In this document: piece by piece, positions 8,477-17,280 of the stretch
How the letters are laid out: the number at the start of each line of letters is the position of its first letter
Position numbering within the stretch: position 1 is the stretch's first letter
Source: Vreelandella nigrificans
Lineage (GTDB): Bacteria > Pseudomonadota > Gammaproteobacteria > Pseudomonadales > Halomonadaceae
Reading direction: 5' to 3'
Assembly (NCBI RefSeq): GCF_002374315.1
Contig: NZ_NWUX01000002.1
Location: 129,150-193,149 of the forward strand
Length of the DNA: 64,000 nt
Translations under genes and position numbers: made by a program
Notes under the pieces: model-generated
What the model was told of the DNA's origin: nothing
The model's database searches: none
Seen by the model: the letters and a program-made list of their open reading frames with translations, nothing else

Positions 8477-9478
8477 TTAGGAAAAGTGGCAGGCGACACG
8501 CACCTGATTGCTCTTAGGAGTCGCTTGATCAAGAGCACTCAGAGCGGGGGCTTGCTGTGAACATTCTGGTTGAGCCATCGGGCAGCGGGGATGGAAGGCA
8601 CAGCCAGAGGGTGGTCGACTCGGGTCTGGTTGGCCCGCTCCCAGCCCAATATCGGGTACACCTAAATCAGGCTCTGGGGTTAGCGCAGAAGCGAGCAACG
8701 CTTGGGTGTAAGGGTGACGAGGCGCTGTGAAGATTTGCTCACGGGTACCTTCTTCCACAATCTGGCCTAGATACATCACCGCAAGCCGGTCTGCTAGGTG
8801 CTCAACCACAGCGAGATCGTGGCTAATAAACAGATAGGTGAGACCGAACTCATCTTTCAGGTCGAGCAGTAGATTGAGTATCTGGGCCTGAACCGACACA
8901 TCCAATGCAGAGGTGGGTTCGTCACAAATCACCAGGTCAGGGCGCATAATCAGCGCCCGCGCAATCGCTACCCGCTGGCGCTGACCACCGGACATTTGCC
9001 CAGGGTATTGCTGGGCAGCCCGTTTAGGCAGCCCGACCATCTCGAGCATCTCGTCAACCTTGACGGCCTGCTCCTTGGGTGTGCCAATGGCGTGGATACG
9101 CAGCGGTAAACCGACGATCTGGGCAATTCGCTGGCGAGGGTTAAGCGAGGAGTAAGGGTCCTGGAAAATCGGCTGAATATGACGGGCCAGTGCTTTTTGG
9201 TTCGCATTCGCAATGGCTTTACCATTAATCAGTACATCGCCTGAGCTAGGGGATGTCAGCCCCAGCAACATTTTAGCTAAGGTACTTTTACCACAGCCCG
9301 ACTCACCCACCAGCCCCATCACTTGGCCTTGGGGAACACGCAGCGATACATCCTTTACCGCCTGTAAGGTGCGGCTTTTATGCAGCATGCCGCCACCCAG
9401 CGTGAAGGTTTTTGATAGCGAGCACAGCTCAAGAGCAAGAGGATCGCTACTATTGGTCACAGTAGAAGGGGAGCTCAT
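8477..9478 (-). CDS. Dipeptide/oligopeptide ABC transporter ATPase (DppF/OppF type)
   Basis: A 333-residue ATPase with Walker [10 protein letters not shown] near residue 58, signature MSGGQRQR near 160, Walker B VICDEP near 180 and the oligopeptide-type C-terminal extension with cysteine cluster CAFHPRCPMAQPEC at about 292-305. This tail is characteristic of Opp/Dpp ATPases. Its start overlaps the stop of the DppD-like gene by four bases, giving coupled translation. With that protein it forms the heteromeric motor of the peptide importer. Confidence 0.92.
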   Translation of the reverse strand: MSSPSTVTNSSDPLALELCSLSKTFTLGGGMLHKSRTLQAVKDVSLRVPQGQVMGLVGESGCGKSTLAKMLLGLTSPSSGDVLINGKAIANANQKALARHIQPIFQDPYSSLNPRQRIAQIVGLPLRIHAIGTPKEQAVKVDEMLEMVGLPKRAAQQYPGQMSGGQRQRVAIARALIMRPDLVICDEPTSALDVSVQAQILNLLLDLKDEFGLTYLFISHDLAVVEHLADRLAVMYLGQIVEEGTREQIFTAPRHPYTQALLASALTPEPDLGVPDIGLGAGQPDPSRPPSGCAFHPRCPMAQPECSQQAPALSALDQATPKSNQVRVACHFS

Positions 9479-10524
9479 GACACTACCTCCGGCGTGTTTA
9501 TCTGTGCAGAACTCGCTAGCGGATGAGCAAAATGGCAGCGTGCAGAGTGCCCGCTGGCGATAGGGTGTAAGGGGGGAGTGGTTTGGCAGATTTCATCTGC
9601 TTGATCGCAGCGATTACAGAAGGCACAGCCATGGAGCTTACCTACCAAACTGGGCACCACGCCTGGAATGGCCTGTAAGCGGCTGCCCGGTGGTGTTTTT
9701 CCTGGTGACGGTATGCATCTCAACAACCCTTGAGTGTAGGGATGGCTGGGGGTCTTAAAGAGCGCTTGCGCGGATGCGGTTTCAATGACTTCGCCGGCAT
9801 ACATCACGGCGACTCGGTCGGCGATGCGCGCAACAACGCCTAGGTCATGGGTGATAAAGATAACCGCGGTACCAAACTCCTGTTGGAGATCACGCAACAA
9901 GTGCAGGATTTGCGCCTGAATTGTAACGTCTAGAGCTGTGGTAGGCTCATCGGCAATGATCAAATCGGGTTCGCACATTAGCGCCATGGCGATCATCACC
10001 CGTTGGCGCAGCCCACCTGAGAGCTGGTGGGGGTACTGGCGCATGCGTTCGGCGGCAGCGCTGATGCCCACCCGCTCCAATAAATAAACTGCGCGGTCAT
10101 GGGCGGCTTTGCGCGATACCCGTTGGTGTCGGCGCAAGGCCTCGCAGAGCTGATTGCCCAAGGTATAGGCAGGATTAAGCGCGGTCATGGGTTCTTGAAA
10201 AATCATTGCCATGCGAGCACCACGCAGGTTGCTACGCTCGTGCTCTGTCATCGTGAGTAGATCAATGCCGTCAAAGTTAAGGCAGTCGGCGTTGATTTGC
10301 GCTTTGCGCGGTAGTAAGCCCATTAATGCCAATGAAGTCATGGATTTGCCACACCCTGACTCACCCACTAGGCAGAGCATTTCACCGCGCTCAACGTGAA
10401 AGTCGATGCCCCTCACGGCATGAAGCGTGCCTTTGGCTACCGGTAAATCAACACGTAGCTGTTTTACGCTGAGTAGCGGTGAGGCTGGCGCTGTTGAACG
10501 CTCAGTTGAGGATAAATTACTCAT
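9475..10524 (-). CDS. Dipeptide/oligopeptide ABC transporter ATPase (DppD/OppD type)
   Basis: A 349-residue ATPase with Walker [10 protein letters not shown] near residue 54, signature LSGGLRQR near 165 (normal for DppD), Walker B IIADEP near 187, and the C-terminal oligopeptide extension with cysteines in [15 protein letters not shown]. It overlaps the permease gene by 8 bases and the next ATPase by 4, so the four transporter genes after the binding protein are tightly linked. Peptide class is not determined, but the two M20 peptidases downstream suggest small peptides. Confidence 0.92.
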   Translation of the reverse strand: MSNLSSTERSTAPASPLLSVKQLRVDLPVAKGTLHAVRGIDFHVERGEMLCLVGESGCGKSMTSLALMGLLPRKAQINADCLNFDGIDLLTMTEHERSNLRGARMAMIFQEPMTALNPAYTLGNQLCEALRRHQRVSRKAAHDRAVYLLERVGISAAAERMRQYPHQLSGGLRQRVMIAMALMCEPDLIIADEPTTALDVTIQAQILHLLRDLQQEFGTAVIFITHDLGVVARIADRVAVMYAGEVIETASAQALFKTPSHPYTQGLLRCIPSPGKTPPGSRLQAIPGVVPSLVGKLHGCAFCNRCDQADEICQTTPPLHPIASGHSARCHFAHPLASSAQINTPEVVS

Positions 10525-11425
10525 TACGGCCTCCCCGGACAGTAATGTCGCGTAGGCCGTCGCCCAGTAAGTTAATTGCCAGCACCAGCATAAATAGCGC
10601 GCTGCCGGGAATCGTAATCACCCACGGCTGAAAGAACATATAGGCTTTGCCTTCGGCGATCATGAGCCCCCAGGAGGGTAGTGGTGGCTGCACGCCCATG
10701 CCCAAAAATGACAGCGTCGCTTCGAGCAAAATAGCGTTGGCTACCTCAAGCGTGGCGACCACGATCAACGCACCTGCAATGTTGGGGAGTACTTCGCGCA
10801 GAAGAATGTAGTGCAGTGGGCAGCCCAATGCGCGAGCGGCTTGGACATACTCGGCGTCACGTAATTGCTGGGTGGCGGAGCGGGCAACGACGGCGAAGCG
10901 GTCCCAGAGGAGTAGTCCTAACAGTAGCGTGACGGTGAGCATCGAGCCGCCAATCAGTGAGGCCATGGCAAGCGCCACCAGCACCACCGGCATGGCTAGG
11001 CGCGTGGTGAGTAGATAGCTCACTACCGCATCAACACGCCCGCCAAAGTAGCCCGCCAGGACCCCCAAAGTAGTGCCAATTAGCCCGGAAATTAGTGCAA
11101 CTACTAAGCCGATAAAGAGCGAAATTCGGGTGCCATAAATCAGTCGACTTAAGTAGTCGCGGCCTAGGCGGTCAGTGCCTAGTGGGTGTGTCCAGCTTCC
11201 GGTTTCGTGCCAAAAGGGTGGCACCATACGGTTCGCGGTATTCTGTAGATAGGGATCATGGGGAGCTAACCAAGGTGCCAGAAGCGCCACAATTCCTAGG
11301 GATGTAATGATCAATAATCCAATCGCAAAACTGCGGTTATTTAGCATGTTGCGAAATAGGCGCGACTGCCAAGTAGCAACCAGGTGTGGCTCTGCGGCTA
11401 TTTGTGGGGAAAGGATAGGTGCCAT
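10517..11425 (-). CDS. Peptide ABC transporter permease (DppC type)
   Basis: A 302-residue inner-membrane permease with the OppC_N amphipathic/transmembrane start (RLFRNMLNNRSFAIGLLI), the PLGTDRLGRDYLSRLIYGTR segment characteristic of DppC, about six transmembrane helices, and the cytoplasmic EAA coupling loop at roughly residues 190-215 (YVQAARALGCPLHYILLRE). It begins 11 bases after the DppB-like gene. It forms the membrane channel with that protein. Confidence 0.92.
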   Translation of the reverse strand: MAPILSPQIAAEPHLVATWQSRLFRNMLNNRSFAIGLLIITSLGIVALLAPWLAPHDPYLQNTANRMVPPFWHETGSWTHPLGTDRLGRDYLSRLIYGTRISLFIGLVVALISGLIGTTLGVLAGYFGGRVDAVVSYLLTTRLAMPVVLVALAMASLIGGSMLTVTLLLGLLLWDRFAVVARSATQQLRDAEYVQAARALGCPLHYILLREVLPNIAGALIVVATLEVANAILLEATLSFLGMGVQPPLPSWGLMIAEGKAYMFFQPWVITIPGSALFMLVLAINLLGDGLRDITVRGGRNE

Positions 11426-11436
11426 GGTGTTCTCCG

Positions 11437-12354
11437 TTAACGCGCGCGCAGGCGTGGGTCGAGGATTGCGTTGAGAATGTCGGCCAGCAGCGTCAGCACG
11501 ATATAGAACAGCGCAATGATCAAAACGATGGCCTGGACTACCGGGTAGTCATTGCGGGAAATGGCGTTCCAGGCCAGTTGCCCCAGCCCGCGTAGCGAAA
11601 AAACGGTCTCGATAACCACTGAACCGCCGAGCATAAATCCCAGCTCTACGGCAGCCAGCGCTACTACTGGAATTACCGCATTGCGTAGGGCGTGTTTGAA
11701 GATAACCGTACCGGTACGCAGTCCTTTGGCTCGTGCGGTGCGAATGTAATCCGCCTCTAGCACTTCCAGCATGCCGCTGCGGGTAAGTCGCATCATGGCG
11801 GGGGTGGCGTAGTAGCCCAGTGCAATGGCCGGTAGCACAAAGCCTTGCCAGCTATCGCTGCCTGCCGCAGGAAACCACTGCAGCTTGACGGCAAACACGA
11901 TGATCAGCGTTAAGCCAAACCAGAAGTTCGGCATTGCCTGACCGGTAACCGCAATGGCCATGGCCATCCGGTCTATCCAGCTACCCCGCTTGAGGGCAGC
12001 CACTACGCCGAGTGGTATAGACACACCCAGGGCAATCGCCAGCGACATTACCCCGAGGGTCATGGTCACTGGGAGGCGCTCAACCACCAGATCCGTGACA
12101 TCACTCTGGTAGTAGTAAGAGCGCCCAAAATCGAGTTGTACTGCGCCCCATAGCCAAGTAGCAAACTGATGAACCACCGGTCGGTCCAGGCCATAATCTT
12201 TTCTGATTTGTTCAACCTGTTCAGCGGTGGCCTCAGGGCCGCCAATGGAAAGTGCCAAGTCACCCGATAGTTGCAGCAAACTAAAGCAGAGCACCGAAAT
12301 GGTCAGCGCGACGCTAAGGGCTATTAGCGTGCGCTTGAAAACAAATGCCCACAT
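11437..12354 (-). CDS. Peptide ABC transporter permease (DppB type)
   Basis: A 305-residue inner-membrane permease. The N-terminal helix, the GLDRPVVHQFATWL periplasmic motif and the DFGRSYYY segment typical of DppB/OppB are followed by five helices and an EAA loop (DYIRTARAKGL) near residue 205. An intercistronic hairpin at 12384-12405 separates it from the binding-protein gene, the usual arrangement that gives an excess of binding protein over permease. Confidence 0.92.
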   Translation of the reverse strand: MWAFVFKRTLIALSVALTISVLCFSLLQLSGDLALSIGGPEATAEQVEQIRKDYGLDRPVVHQFATWLWGAVQLDFGRSYYYQSDVTDLVVERLPVTMTLGVMSLAIALGVSIPLGVVAALKRGSWIDRMAMAIAVTGQAMPNFWFGLTLIIVFAVKLQWFPAAGSDSWQGFVLPAIALGYYATPAMMRLTRSGMLEVLEADYIRTARAKGLRTGTVIFKHALRNAVIPVVALAAVELGFMLGGSVVIETVFSLRGLGQLAWNAISRNDYPVVQAIVLIIALFYIVLTLLADILNAILDPRLRAR

Positions 12355-12383
12355 AAAGCATCACTCCCACACTGTGGAAGGCT

Positions 12384-12405
12384 AGCCGTGGCGAGTGCCA
12401 CGGCT
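12384..12405 (-). other. Intercistronic hairpin after the binding-protein gene
   Basis: AGCCGTGGC and GCCACGGCT form a perfect 9-bp stem with a 4-base loop between the binding-protein stop (12439) and the permease start (12354). No T-run follows, so it is better read as an mRNA stabiliser or attenuator than as a terminator. Confidence 0.6.
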
Positions 12406-12438
12406 GCCGTTAAGTAGACCAGAACGTCACCAGCAACG

Positions 12439-14034
12439 TTATTTCCAGCTCGCCTCGTAGAAGCGGGGCAGCTCATCAGGGTAAGCGGTGAAGTCCAGGT
12501 CAGCGGTGTGAGCGTAATAGGTGGAGTAGGAGAACAGCGGTGCCCAATAAGCTTGTTCTGAGATGCGGGCGAGCACTTGCTGGTAGTAATCGAGACGCAC
12601 ATCAGGATCTACCGAGGTATCGGCGATTTGCAGCCACTCCTGTACTTGGCTGTCCTGCCAGAGATCATCGATGCCACCCGAGAAGTAGACGCTGACGAAG
12701 GCCGAGACATCGTTAATAGAGAAAGAGCCCCAGGCTTTGAATGACATATCGGTTTGACCGTTACGCTGAAGTTCCAACAGTGCGGGGGAGGTCATAAAGC
12801 GTAGGTTGGCATTGATGCCTACAGCACGCAGATCGCCAATCATGGCTTCGGCGTAGTCACGTTCCCGGTAAGCGTGAAGGCTGATATCAAAGCCATCGGC
12901 GTAACCCGCCTCGGCGAGTAGTTCACGGGCTTTTTCTGGGTCGTACTCATACTCAATGACGTTCTGGGTTTCACAGCCAAACTGAGTGGGAAAGCAAGGG
13001 GCGTAGAGCGGCTGGCTACCGCCACGTACCAAGTCATTAGCGAGGCCTTCCCGGTTCATTGCGTGGTTAATGGCTTGGCGCACGCGGATATCATTCAATG
13101 GTGAGTCTTCTCGGGTTGCTGCATCCAGACCGATATAACCCACACGCATGGTTTCACCACCGAGCACGCTAAGCTGGGGCATGCTACTCAGCGATTCAGC
13201 CTGGTCGGCAGGCACCCGCCATATCCAATCAACTTGCCCGGACATTAACTGCGCCATTCGTGAGTCTTCATCGGCAATCGCCTTGAACTCAATATTGCCA
13301 ATCTCAGGTTGACCAATCGGACTGTCGGTAAAGTACTCCTCAAAGCGCGTTAAGCTCACACCGTCCCCTGGGCGAACGTTAGTAATCCGATAAGGGCCGG
13401 TGCCCACTGGCTGACGGCTAAAGCCTTCGATGCCGACTTCCTGGAAATACTCACTGGGGTAAATCGGCATTGGGCCGGAAAGGTACTCAAGGGCGGCGGG
13501 GAAAGGGTCTTTGAGATGGATCCGAACCTGAAAGTCATCCAGTTTCTCAGCGCTTTCGATCCAGTTGACATTTTGACGTGTGACTACCCGAGATTCGGGG
13601 GATACCGCGTAGTTGAAGGTAAACACCACATCGTCAGCGTTAAAAGCCTCGCCATTATGAAAGGTCACACCCTCGCGCAGCGCAAGATCCAGGGTCTGAT
13701 CATCAACCCATTCCCACTCGGTCGCCAAGCGGGGCTCATACTCATTGGTTTCAGGATTGCGGTAGATCAGCGTGTCCCAGGCCAAATGAGCGAGGATAAC
13801 CCCTTCGCGCAGGTTATTGTGGTAGGGGCTAACATTCTCAGGCTCGCTGTCAGAGGCGTACACCAGCGTGTCGTTGGCTTTGTCTGCCAATACCGAGGTA
13901 GAGCAGCTTAGTAACGTAGCAGATGCTGCCCAACATAAGGTTCGTTGTGAGCAGAGTGTCCGACGAGAAAGAGCCCATTGAGAAGCCGTTATTTGCGAAA
14001 TAATGCGCTGTGCAAGAGTGCGGTGTAGATGCAT
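12439..14034 (-). CDS. Peptide ABC transporter substrate-binding protein
   Basis: A 531-residue family 5 solute-binding protein that would deliver peptides to the permease in the periplasm. The long N-terminus ends in a signal peptide cleaved near SVLA-DKAND, without a lipobox cysteine at the cleavage site. Conserved elements include YEPRLATEWEW, REGVTFHNGEAFNADDVVFT and VGTGPYRI. I choose the ATG at 14034 because TGAGG lies 6 bases upstream; an ATG at 14046 is also in frame but overlaps that ribosome site. It is the first gene of the peptide operon and is transcribed divergently from the LysR gene, so it is the likely regulated entry point. Confidence 0.9.
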   Translation of the reverse strand: MHLHRTLAQRIISQITASQWALSRRTLCSQRTLCWAASATLLSCSTSVLADKANDTLVYASDSEPENVSPYHNNLREGVILAHLAWDTLIYRNPETNEYEPRLATEWEWVDDQTLDLALREGVTFHNGEAFNADDVVFTFNYAVSPESRVVTRQNVNWIESAEKLDDFQVRIHLKDPFPAALEYLSGPMPIYPSEYFQEVGIEGFSRQPVGTGPYRITNVRPGDGVSLTRFEEYFTDSPIGQPEIGNIEFKAIADEDSRMAQLMSGQVDWIWRVPADQAESLSSMPQLSVLGGETMRVGYIGLDAATREDSPLNDIRVRQAINHAMNREGLANDLVRGGSQPLYAPCFPTQFGCETQNVIEYEYDPEKARELLAEAGYADGFDISLHAYRERDYAEAMIGDLRAVGINANLRFMTSPALLELQRNGQTDMSFKAWGSFSINDVSAFVSVYFSGGIDDLWQDSQVQEWLQIADTSVDPDVRLDYYQQVLARISEQAYWAPLFSYSTYYAHTADLDFTAYPDELPRFYEASWK

Positions 14035-14192
14035 GTCATACCTCATTATTTTTTAGTAAGAAAGGTTATGAGCGTTTGACGTACTGTCAGTACTGTTGTT
14101 ATGAGATGAAGCTGTTATGAGTTGTTATTTTTCCACCACTTCAAGCTAGGCTATTGATCAGGGATGCCACAAGTGCAATGTTTAGAATTTAT

Positions 14193-14211
14193 CATTGCCG
14201 TTTTGGCAATG
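14193..14211. promoter_or_regulatory. LysR-type operator palindrome
   Basis: CATTGCC-GTTTT-GGCAATG is a perfect 7+7 inverted repeat with a 5-base spacer and contains the LysR-family T-N11-A core (T at 14196, A at 14208). It lies 30 bases upstream of the LysR start and about 160 upstream of the divergent peptide operon, so it probably serves autoregulation and control of that operon. Confidence 0.6.
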
Positions 14212-14240
14212 CTTGTTCACCATTACGCAATGGAGGTGTC

Positions 14241-15188
14241 ATGAACCCACGGGTGCTACAAGAAACCGCGTTACGCTACTTTCTCGAAGTGGTGCGCTGT
14301 GGCTCTATCAGCGAAGCCTCGGGAAAGCTTAACGTGGCGCCCTCGGCGATTAGCCGGCAGATCGCCCGGCTGGAGAGTGAGCTGGGTACTTTATTGTTTG
14401 AGCGGCGGGCAAGGGGGATGGTACCCAGTGCGGCAGGAGAGTTGTTGGCGGTACATGCCCGCCATATGCAGCTCGAAGCCGACCGTATTGGTAGCGAAAT
14501 ATTGGCCCTGCACGGGCTCCAGCGGGGCAAAGTGCGTCTGGCCAGTTCAGAAGGTTTTGCGGTGGATTTTTTACCCGCGGCTATCGCTGCCTTTCGCAAG
14601 CGTTATAGCGGCATTCACTTTCATTTGATGGTAGGGGCACCTTCTGAAGCTACCCGCTATGTTAGAGAGGGTGAGGCTGACATAGGCATTACCTTCAGCC
14701 TCAAACCTGAAGCGGATATAAATGTTGCTCTTAGGCAGCCCGCACCGATTATGGCTCTGGTTTCACCGCACCATGAATTAGCAGCGAAGAAGCATATATC
14801 CTTAGCTCAGCTTCAGCGCTATCCGCTAGCATTGCCATCACCTGAAACAACGTTGCGTCAGCTATTTGATATCTGCTGTAGCCGCCAGAATTTAGCGTTT
14901 GAATCCATCTTTAGCAGCGATTACACCGAAGCGTTGATTAACTTCGCCATACTGGGGGGAGGGGTGGCGCTTGCCGGTGAGGTTTCCGTTCGTTACCGGA
15001 TTCATCAACAGCGTGTGGTGGCTATTCCTATTCGTGACCAGGGGATGGACTCGCGCTTTGTCGAAGTCCAAACCTTGGCCAAACGTACCTTGCCGAGTGC
15101 GACACAGGCATTTCTAGAGTTTTTAAAAACACAGATTCCACCAGGCAATCTACCGCTGCTACCCGAGGTGGCTAATCCGCTTACTTAA
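14241..15188 (+). CDS. LysR family transcriptional regulator
   Basis: A 315-residue DNA-binding regulator: winged helix-turn-helix at about residues 5-65 (GSISEASGKLNVAPSAISRQ) and a LysR substrate-binding effector domain from about 90 onward. The ATG at 14241 is preceded by GGAGGTGTC; the frame is open 87 bases further upstream, but that extension has no ribosome site and would run through the operator palindrome. It is divergent from the peptide uptake operon and is its probable regulator; the inducer is unknown. A decayed relative of this gene lies at 22411-22675. Confidence 0.9.
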   Translation: MNPRVLQETALRYFLEVVRCGSISEASGKLNVAPSAISRQIARLESELGTLLFERRARGMVPSAAGELLAVHARHMQLEADRIGSEILALHGLQRGKVRLASSEGFAVDFLPAAIAAFRKRYSGIHFHLMVGAPSEATRYVREGEADIGITFSLKPEADINVALRQPAPIMALVSPHHELAAKKHISLAQLQRYPLALPSPETTLRQLFDICCSRQNLAFESIFSSDYTEALINFAILGGGVALAGEVSVRYRIHQQRVVAIPIRDQGMDSRFVEVQTLAKRTLPSATQAFLEFLKTQIPPGNLPLLPEVANPLT

Positions 15189-15389
15189 CCGACTGATCAG
15201 ATTGTTTCGCTATAATAAATACAATAAACGTAGGGTCATTACTAACGCCAATTGCCCGCGTGAAGCGTATTTGAAAAGTCCTCGAAAGCCCTGGAAAAGT
15301 TTTGAAGAGAAATTGGGTGGATGACATCTCGCGGCCGAGCCGCGACAATGGCGCCCTGTTTTTGTTATTAGCCACTACCGGGGAAAGTT

Positions 15390-16163
15390 ATGACGCCACT
15401 TAACATCCTCTATCAGGATGAGCATCTGGTTGCGGTGCATAAGCCGTCAGGACTTTTGGTGCATCGCTCGGCGTTGGCCCGTGGCGAAACGGAGTTTCTG
15501 CTTCAACGGCTGCGTGATCAGCTCGGTAAGCGAGTCTATCCCGTTCACCGGCTAGACCGACCTACGTCAGGGGTGATGGTATTTGCGCTCTCCTCGTCAG
15601 TGGCGGGCCTGCTCAGCGATGCCTTTAGCGAGCGGCAGGTAGAAAAGCGCTATTTGGCGGTGGTGCGAGGTAAAGCCCCAGAAAGTGAGCGTTTGGACTA
15701 CCCTCTGCGGGAAGAAGATGGCACACGTCCCAAGGCTGAGATGCCCGCCATGCCAGCGATGACCGATGTCCGCCGCCTGGATAGCGTTGAGCTACCGGTG
15801 CAGGTCGATCGCTATCAAGTCGCGCGTTATTCGCTAGTGGAAGCGCGGCCGCTGACCGGTCGGCGCCATCAGATTCGCCGCCATCTGTCACGGCGTGGCT
15901 ACCCGATCATTGGCGATGCCAAGCACGGGAAAAGTGTCCACAATCGCTTTTTTGCCGAACAACTGAACGCACCACGCTTACTGCTGGCGGCCACCTACTT
16001 GGCCTTCGACCATCCACTGCTCGACAAGCGTGTACAATTAAGCTGCGCCCTGGATGACACCATGACCGCGCTATTTAATCACCTTGGTTGGGCAGGGCAT
16101 TTGCCCCTGGATAGTATTCGAACGCCGCCCCACGCCATGCCTTCAGCCCTGCAAGCGCTATGA
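15390..16163 (+). CDS. truC: tRNA pseudouridine(65) synthase TruC
   Basis: A 257-residue RluA-family pseudouridine synthase, matching TruC, which isomerises U65 in tRNA. The catalytic motif HRLDRPTSGV (Asp nucleophile) is near residues 52-61; no S4 domain precedes it, as is usual for TruC. The start motif NILYQDEHLVAVHKPSG is typical. Its stop overlaps the tcdA start by four bases, so it heads a four-gene run truC-tcdA-DUF1653-recQ-like. A small hairpin lies in the roughly 200-base leader (15329-15345), of unclear meaning. Confidence 0.87.
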   Translation: MTPLNILYQDEHLVAVHKPSGLLVHRSALARGETEFLLQRLRDQLGKRVYPVHRLDRPTSGVMVFALSSSVAGLLSDAFSERQVEKRYLAVVRGKAPESERLDYPLREEDGTRPKAEMPAMPAMTDVRRLDSVELPVQVDRYQVARYSLVEARPLTGRRHQIRRHLSRRGYPIIGDAKHGKSVHNRFFAEQLNAPRLLLAATYLAFDHPLLDKRVQLSCALDDTMTALFNHLGWAGHLPLDSIRTPPHAMPSALQAL

Positions 16164-17038
16164 GTGAGTCTATTTCTATGTCCTCTGCTGTGCCATCGAA
16201 CGAGCCAATTTCCATCTCTGGGGATTACGACTTTCGCTTTGGCGGAATTCGTCGCCTCTACGGACAACGTGCTGCTGAAGCATTTCGTCATGCCCATGTG
16301 GTGGTGGTAGGAGTCGGTGGGGTGGGTAGCTGGACGGTGGAAGCGCTGGCGCGCTCAGGTATTGGCAAGCTAACGCTGATTGATCTGGATGACGTGTGCG
16401 TTTCTAACGTTAACCGCCAGCTCCATGCGCTTGATGGCACTATTGGTCAACCCAAGGTGGAAGTGCTTGCTGAGCGCTGCCGTTTGATTGCCCCTGAGAT
16501 GGAGGTTATCGCCGACAGCGCTTTTGTTACACCTACTAACTTGGGCGAGCGTATCCCCGATGACACGGATCACGTAGTGGATGCCATCGACAGTGTTATC
16601 GCCAAAGCCGCGCTGATTGCCTGGTGCAAACGACGCAAAATTCCCATCACCGTAACGGGGGCGGCAGGTGGGCAAACGGATCCGACGCGCATTCAAGTCG
16701 CCGACCTCACTCGCACTGAGCACGACCCGCTGCTCTCCAAGGTGCGTTCGCGGCTGCGCCGGGATTACGGTTTCTCGCGCAACCCCAAGCGGCGCTTCTC
16801 GGTAGAGTGCGTTTACTCTGACGAGCAGTTGGTTTACCCCAGCGGTGATGGCGAGGTGTGCTTGCAAAAGCCGGGCAGCGGTGACGCCACGCGACTGGAC
16901 TGCGCTTCTGGATTTGGCGCCGCCACTTTTCTGACCGGCACTTTTGGCTTCGTAGCTGCCTCAAAAGTGCTTGAACGTCTTGCCAAAAAAGCCAATCAGC
17001 CAGCCGCTGTAAACGTCACTAAAAAGGAAAGTGAATGA
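16160..17038 (+). CDS. tcdA: tRNA threonylcarbamoyladenosine dehydratase TcdA (CsdL)
   Basis: A 292-residue E1/ThiF-like ATP-dependent enzyme that dehydrates t6A37 of tRNA to the cyclic form. The nucleotide site VVVGVGGVGSWTVEALARSG lies at about residues 49-68, followed by DLDDVCVSNVNRQ. A first domain starts with FRFGGIRRLYG-like sequence, as in known TcdA. It overlaps its neighbours by four bases on each side. TsaC, which helps make the t6A substrate, is also in this window at 49264. Confidence 0.9.
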   Translation: MSESISMSSAVPSNEPISISGDYDFRFGGIRRLYGQRAAEAFRHAHVVVVGVGGVGSWTVEALARSGIGKLTLIDLDDVCVSNVNRQLHALDGTIGQPKVEVLAERCRLIAPEMEVIADSAFVTPTNLGERIPDDTDHVVDAIDSVIAKAALIAWCKRRKIPITVTGAAGGQTDPTRIQVADLTRTEHDPLLSKVRSRLRRDYGFSRNPKRRFSVECVYSDEQLVYPSGDGEVCLQKPGSGDATRLDCASGFGAATFLTGTFGFVAASKVLERLAKKANQPAAVNVTKKESE

Positions 17039-17253
17039 CCACGCCAGTTCCTGGTATTTACCGCCACTACAAAGGCAATCTGTACGAAGTACTCGGCACC
17101 GCCCAGCACAGTGAAAGCGAAGAGCATGTCGTGGTCTATCGCGCCCTTTATGGCGATTATGGCCTCTGGGTACGCCCGCTTGAGATGTTTACGGAATCGG
17201 TGACCAAAGATGGCCGTAGCCAGCCACGCTTTGCGCTGGATAAAGCGTTTTAG
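17035..17253 (+). CDS. DUF1653 domain protein
   Basis: A 72-residue protein that fits DUF1653: PGIYRHYKGNLYEVLGTAQHSE at the start and YGDYGLWVRPLEMFTE in the second half. The function of the family is unknown. It overlaps tcdA by four bases and lies 27 bases before the helicase gene, so it is cotranscribed with them. No catalytic residues can be proposed. Confidence 0.85.
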   Translation: MTTPVPGIYRHYKGNLYEVLGTAQHSESEEHVVVYRALYGDYGLWVRPLEMFTESVTKDGRSQPRFALDKAF

Positions 17254-17280
17254 GATTTTTATATCCGCCCAGGAGTATTT

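Noticed and set aside
15329..15345. Hairpin TCGCGGC/GCCGCGA in the truC leader as a terminator of the LysR gene
   Set aside because: The nearest T-run is about 12 bases past the stem, so it does not look like a normal terminator; no riboswitch class fits.
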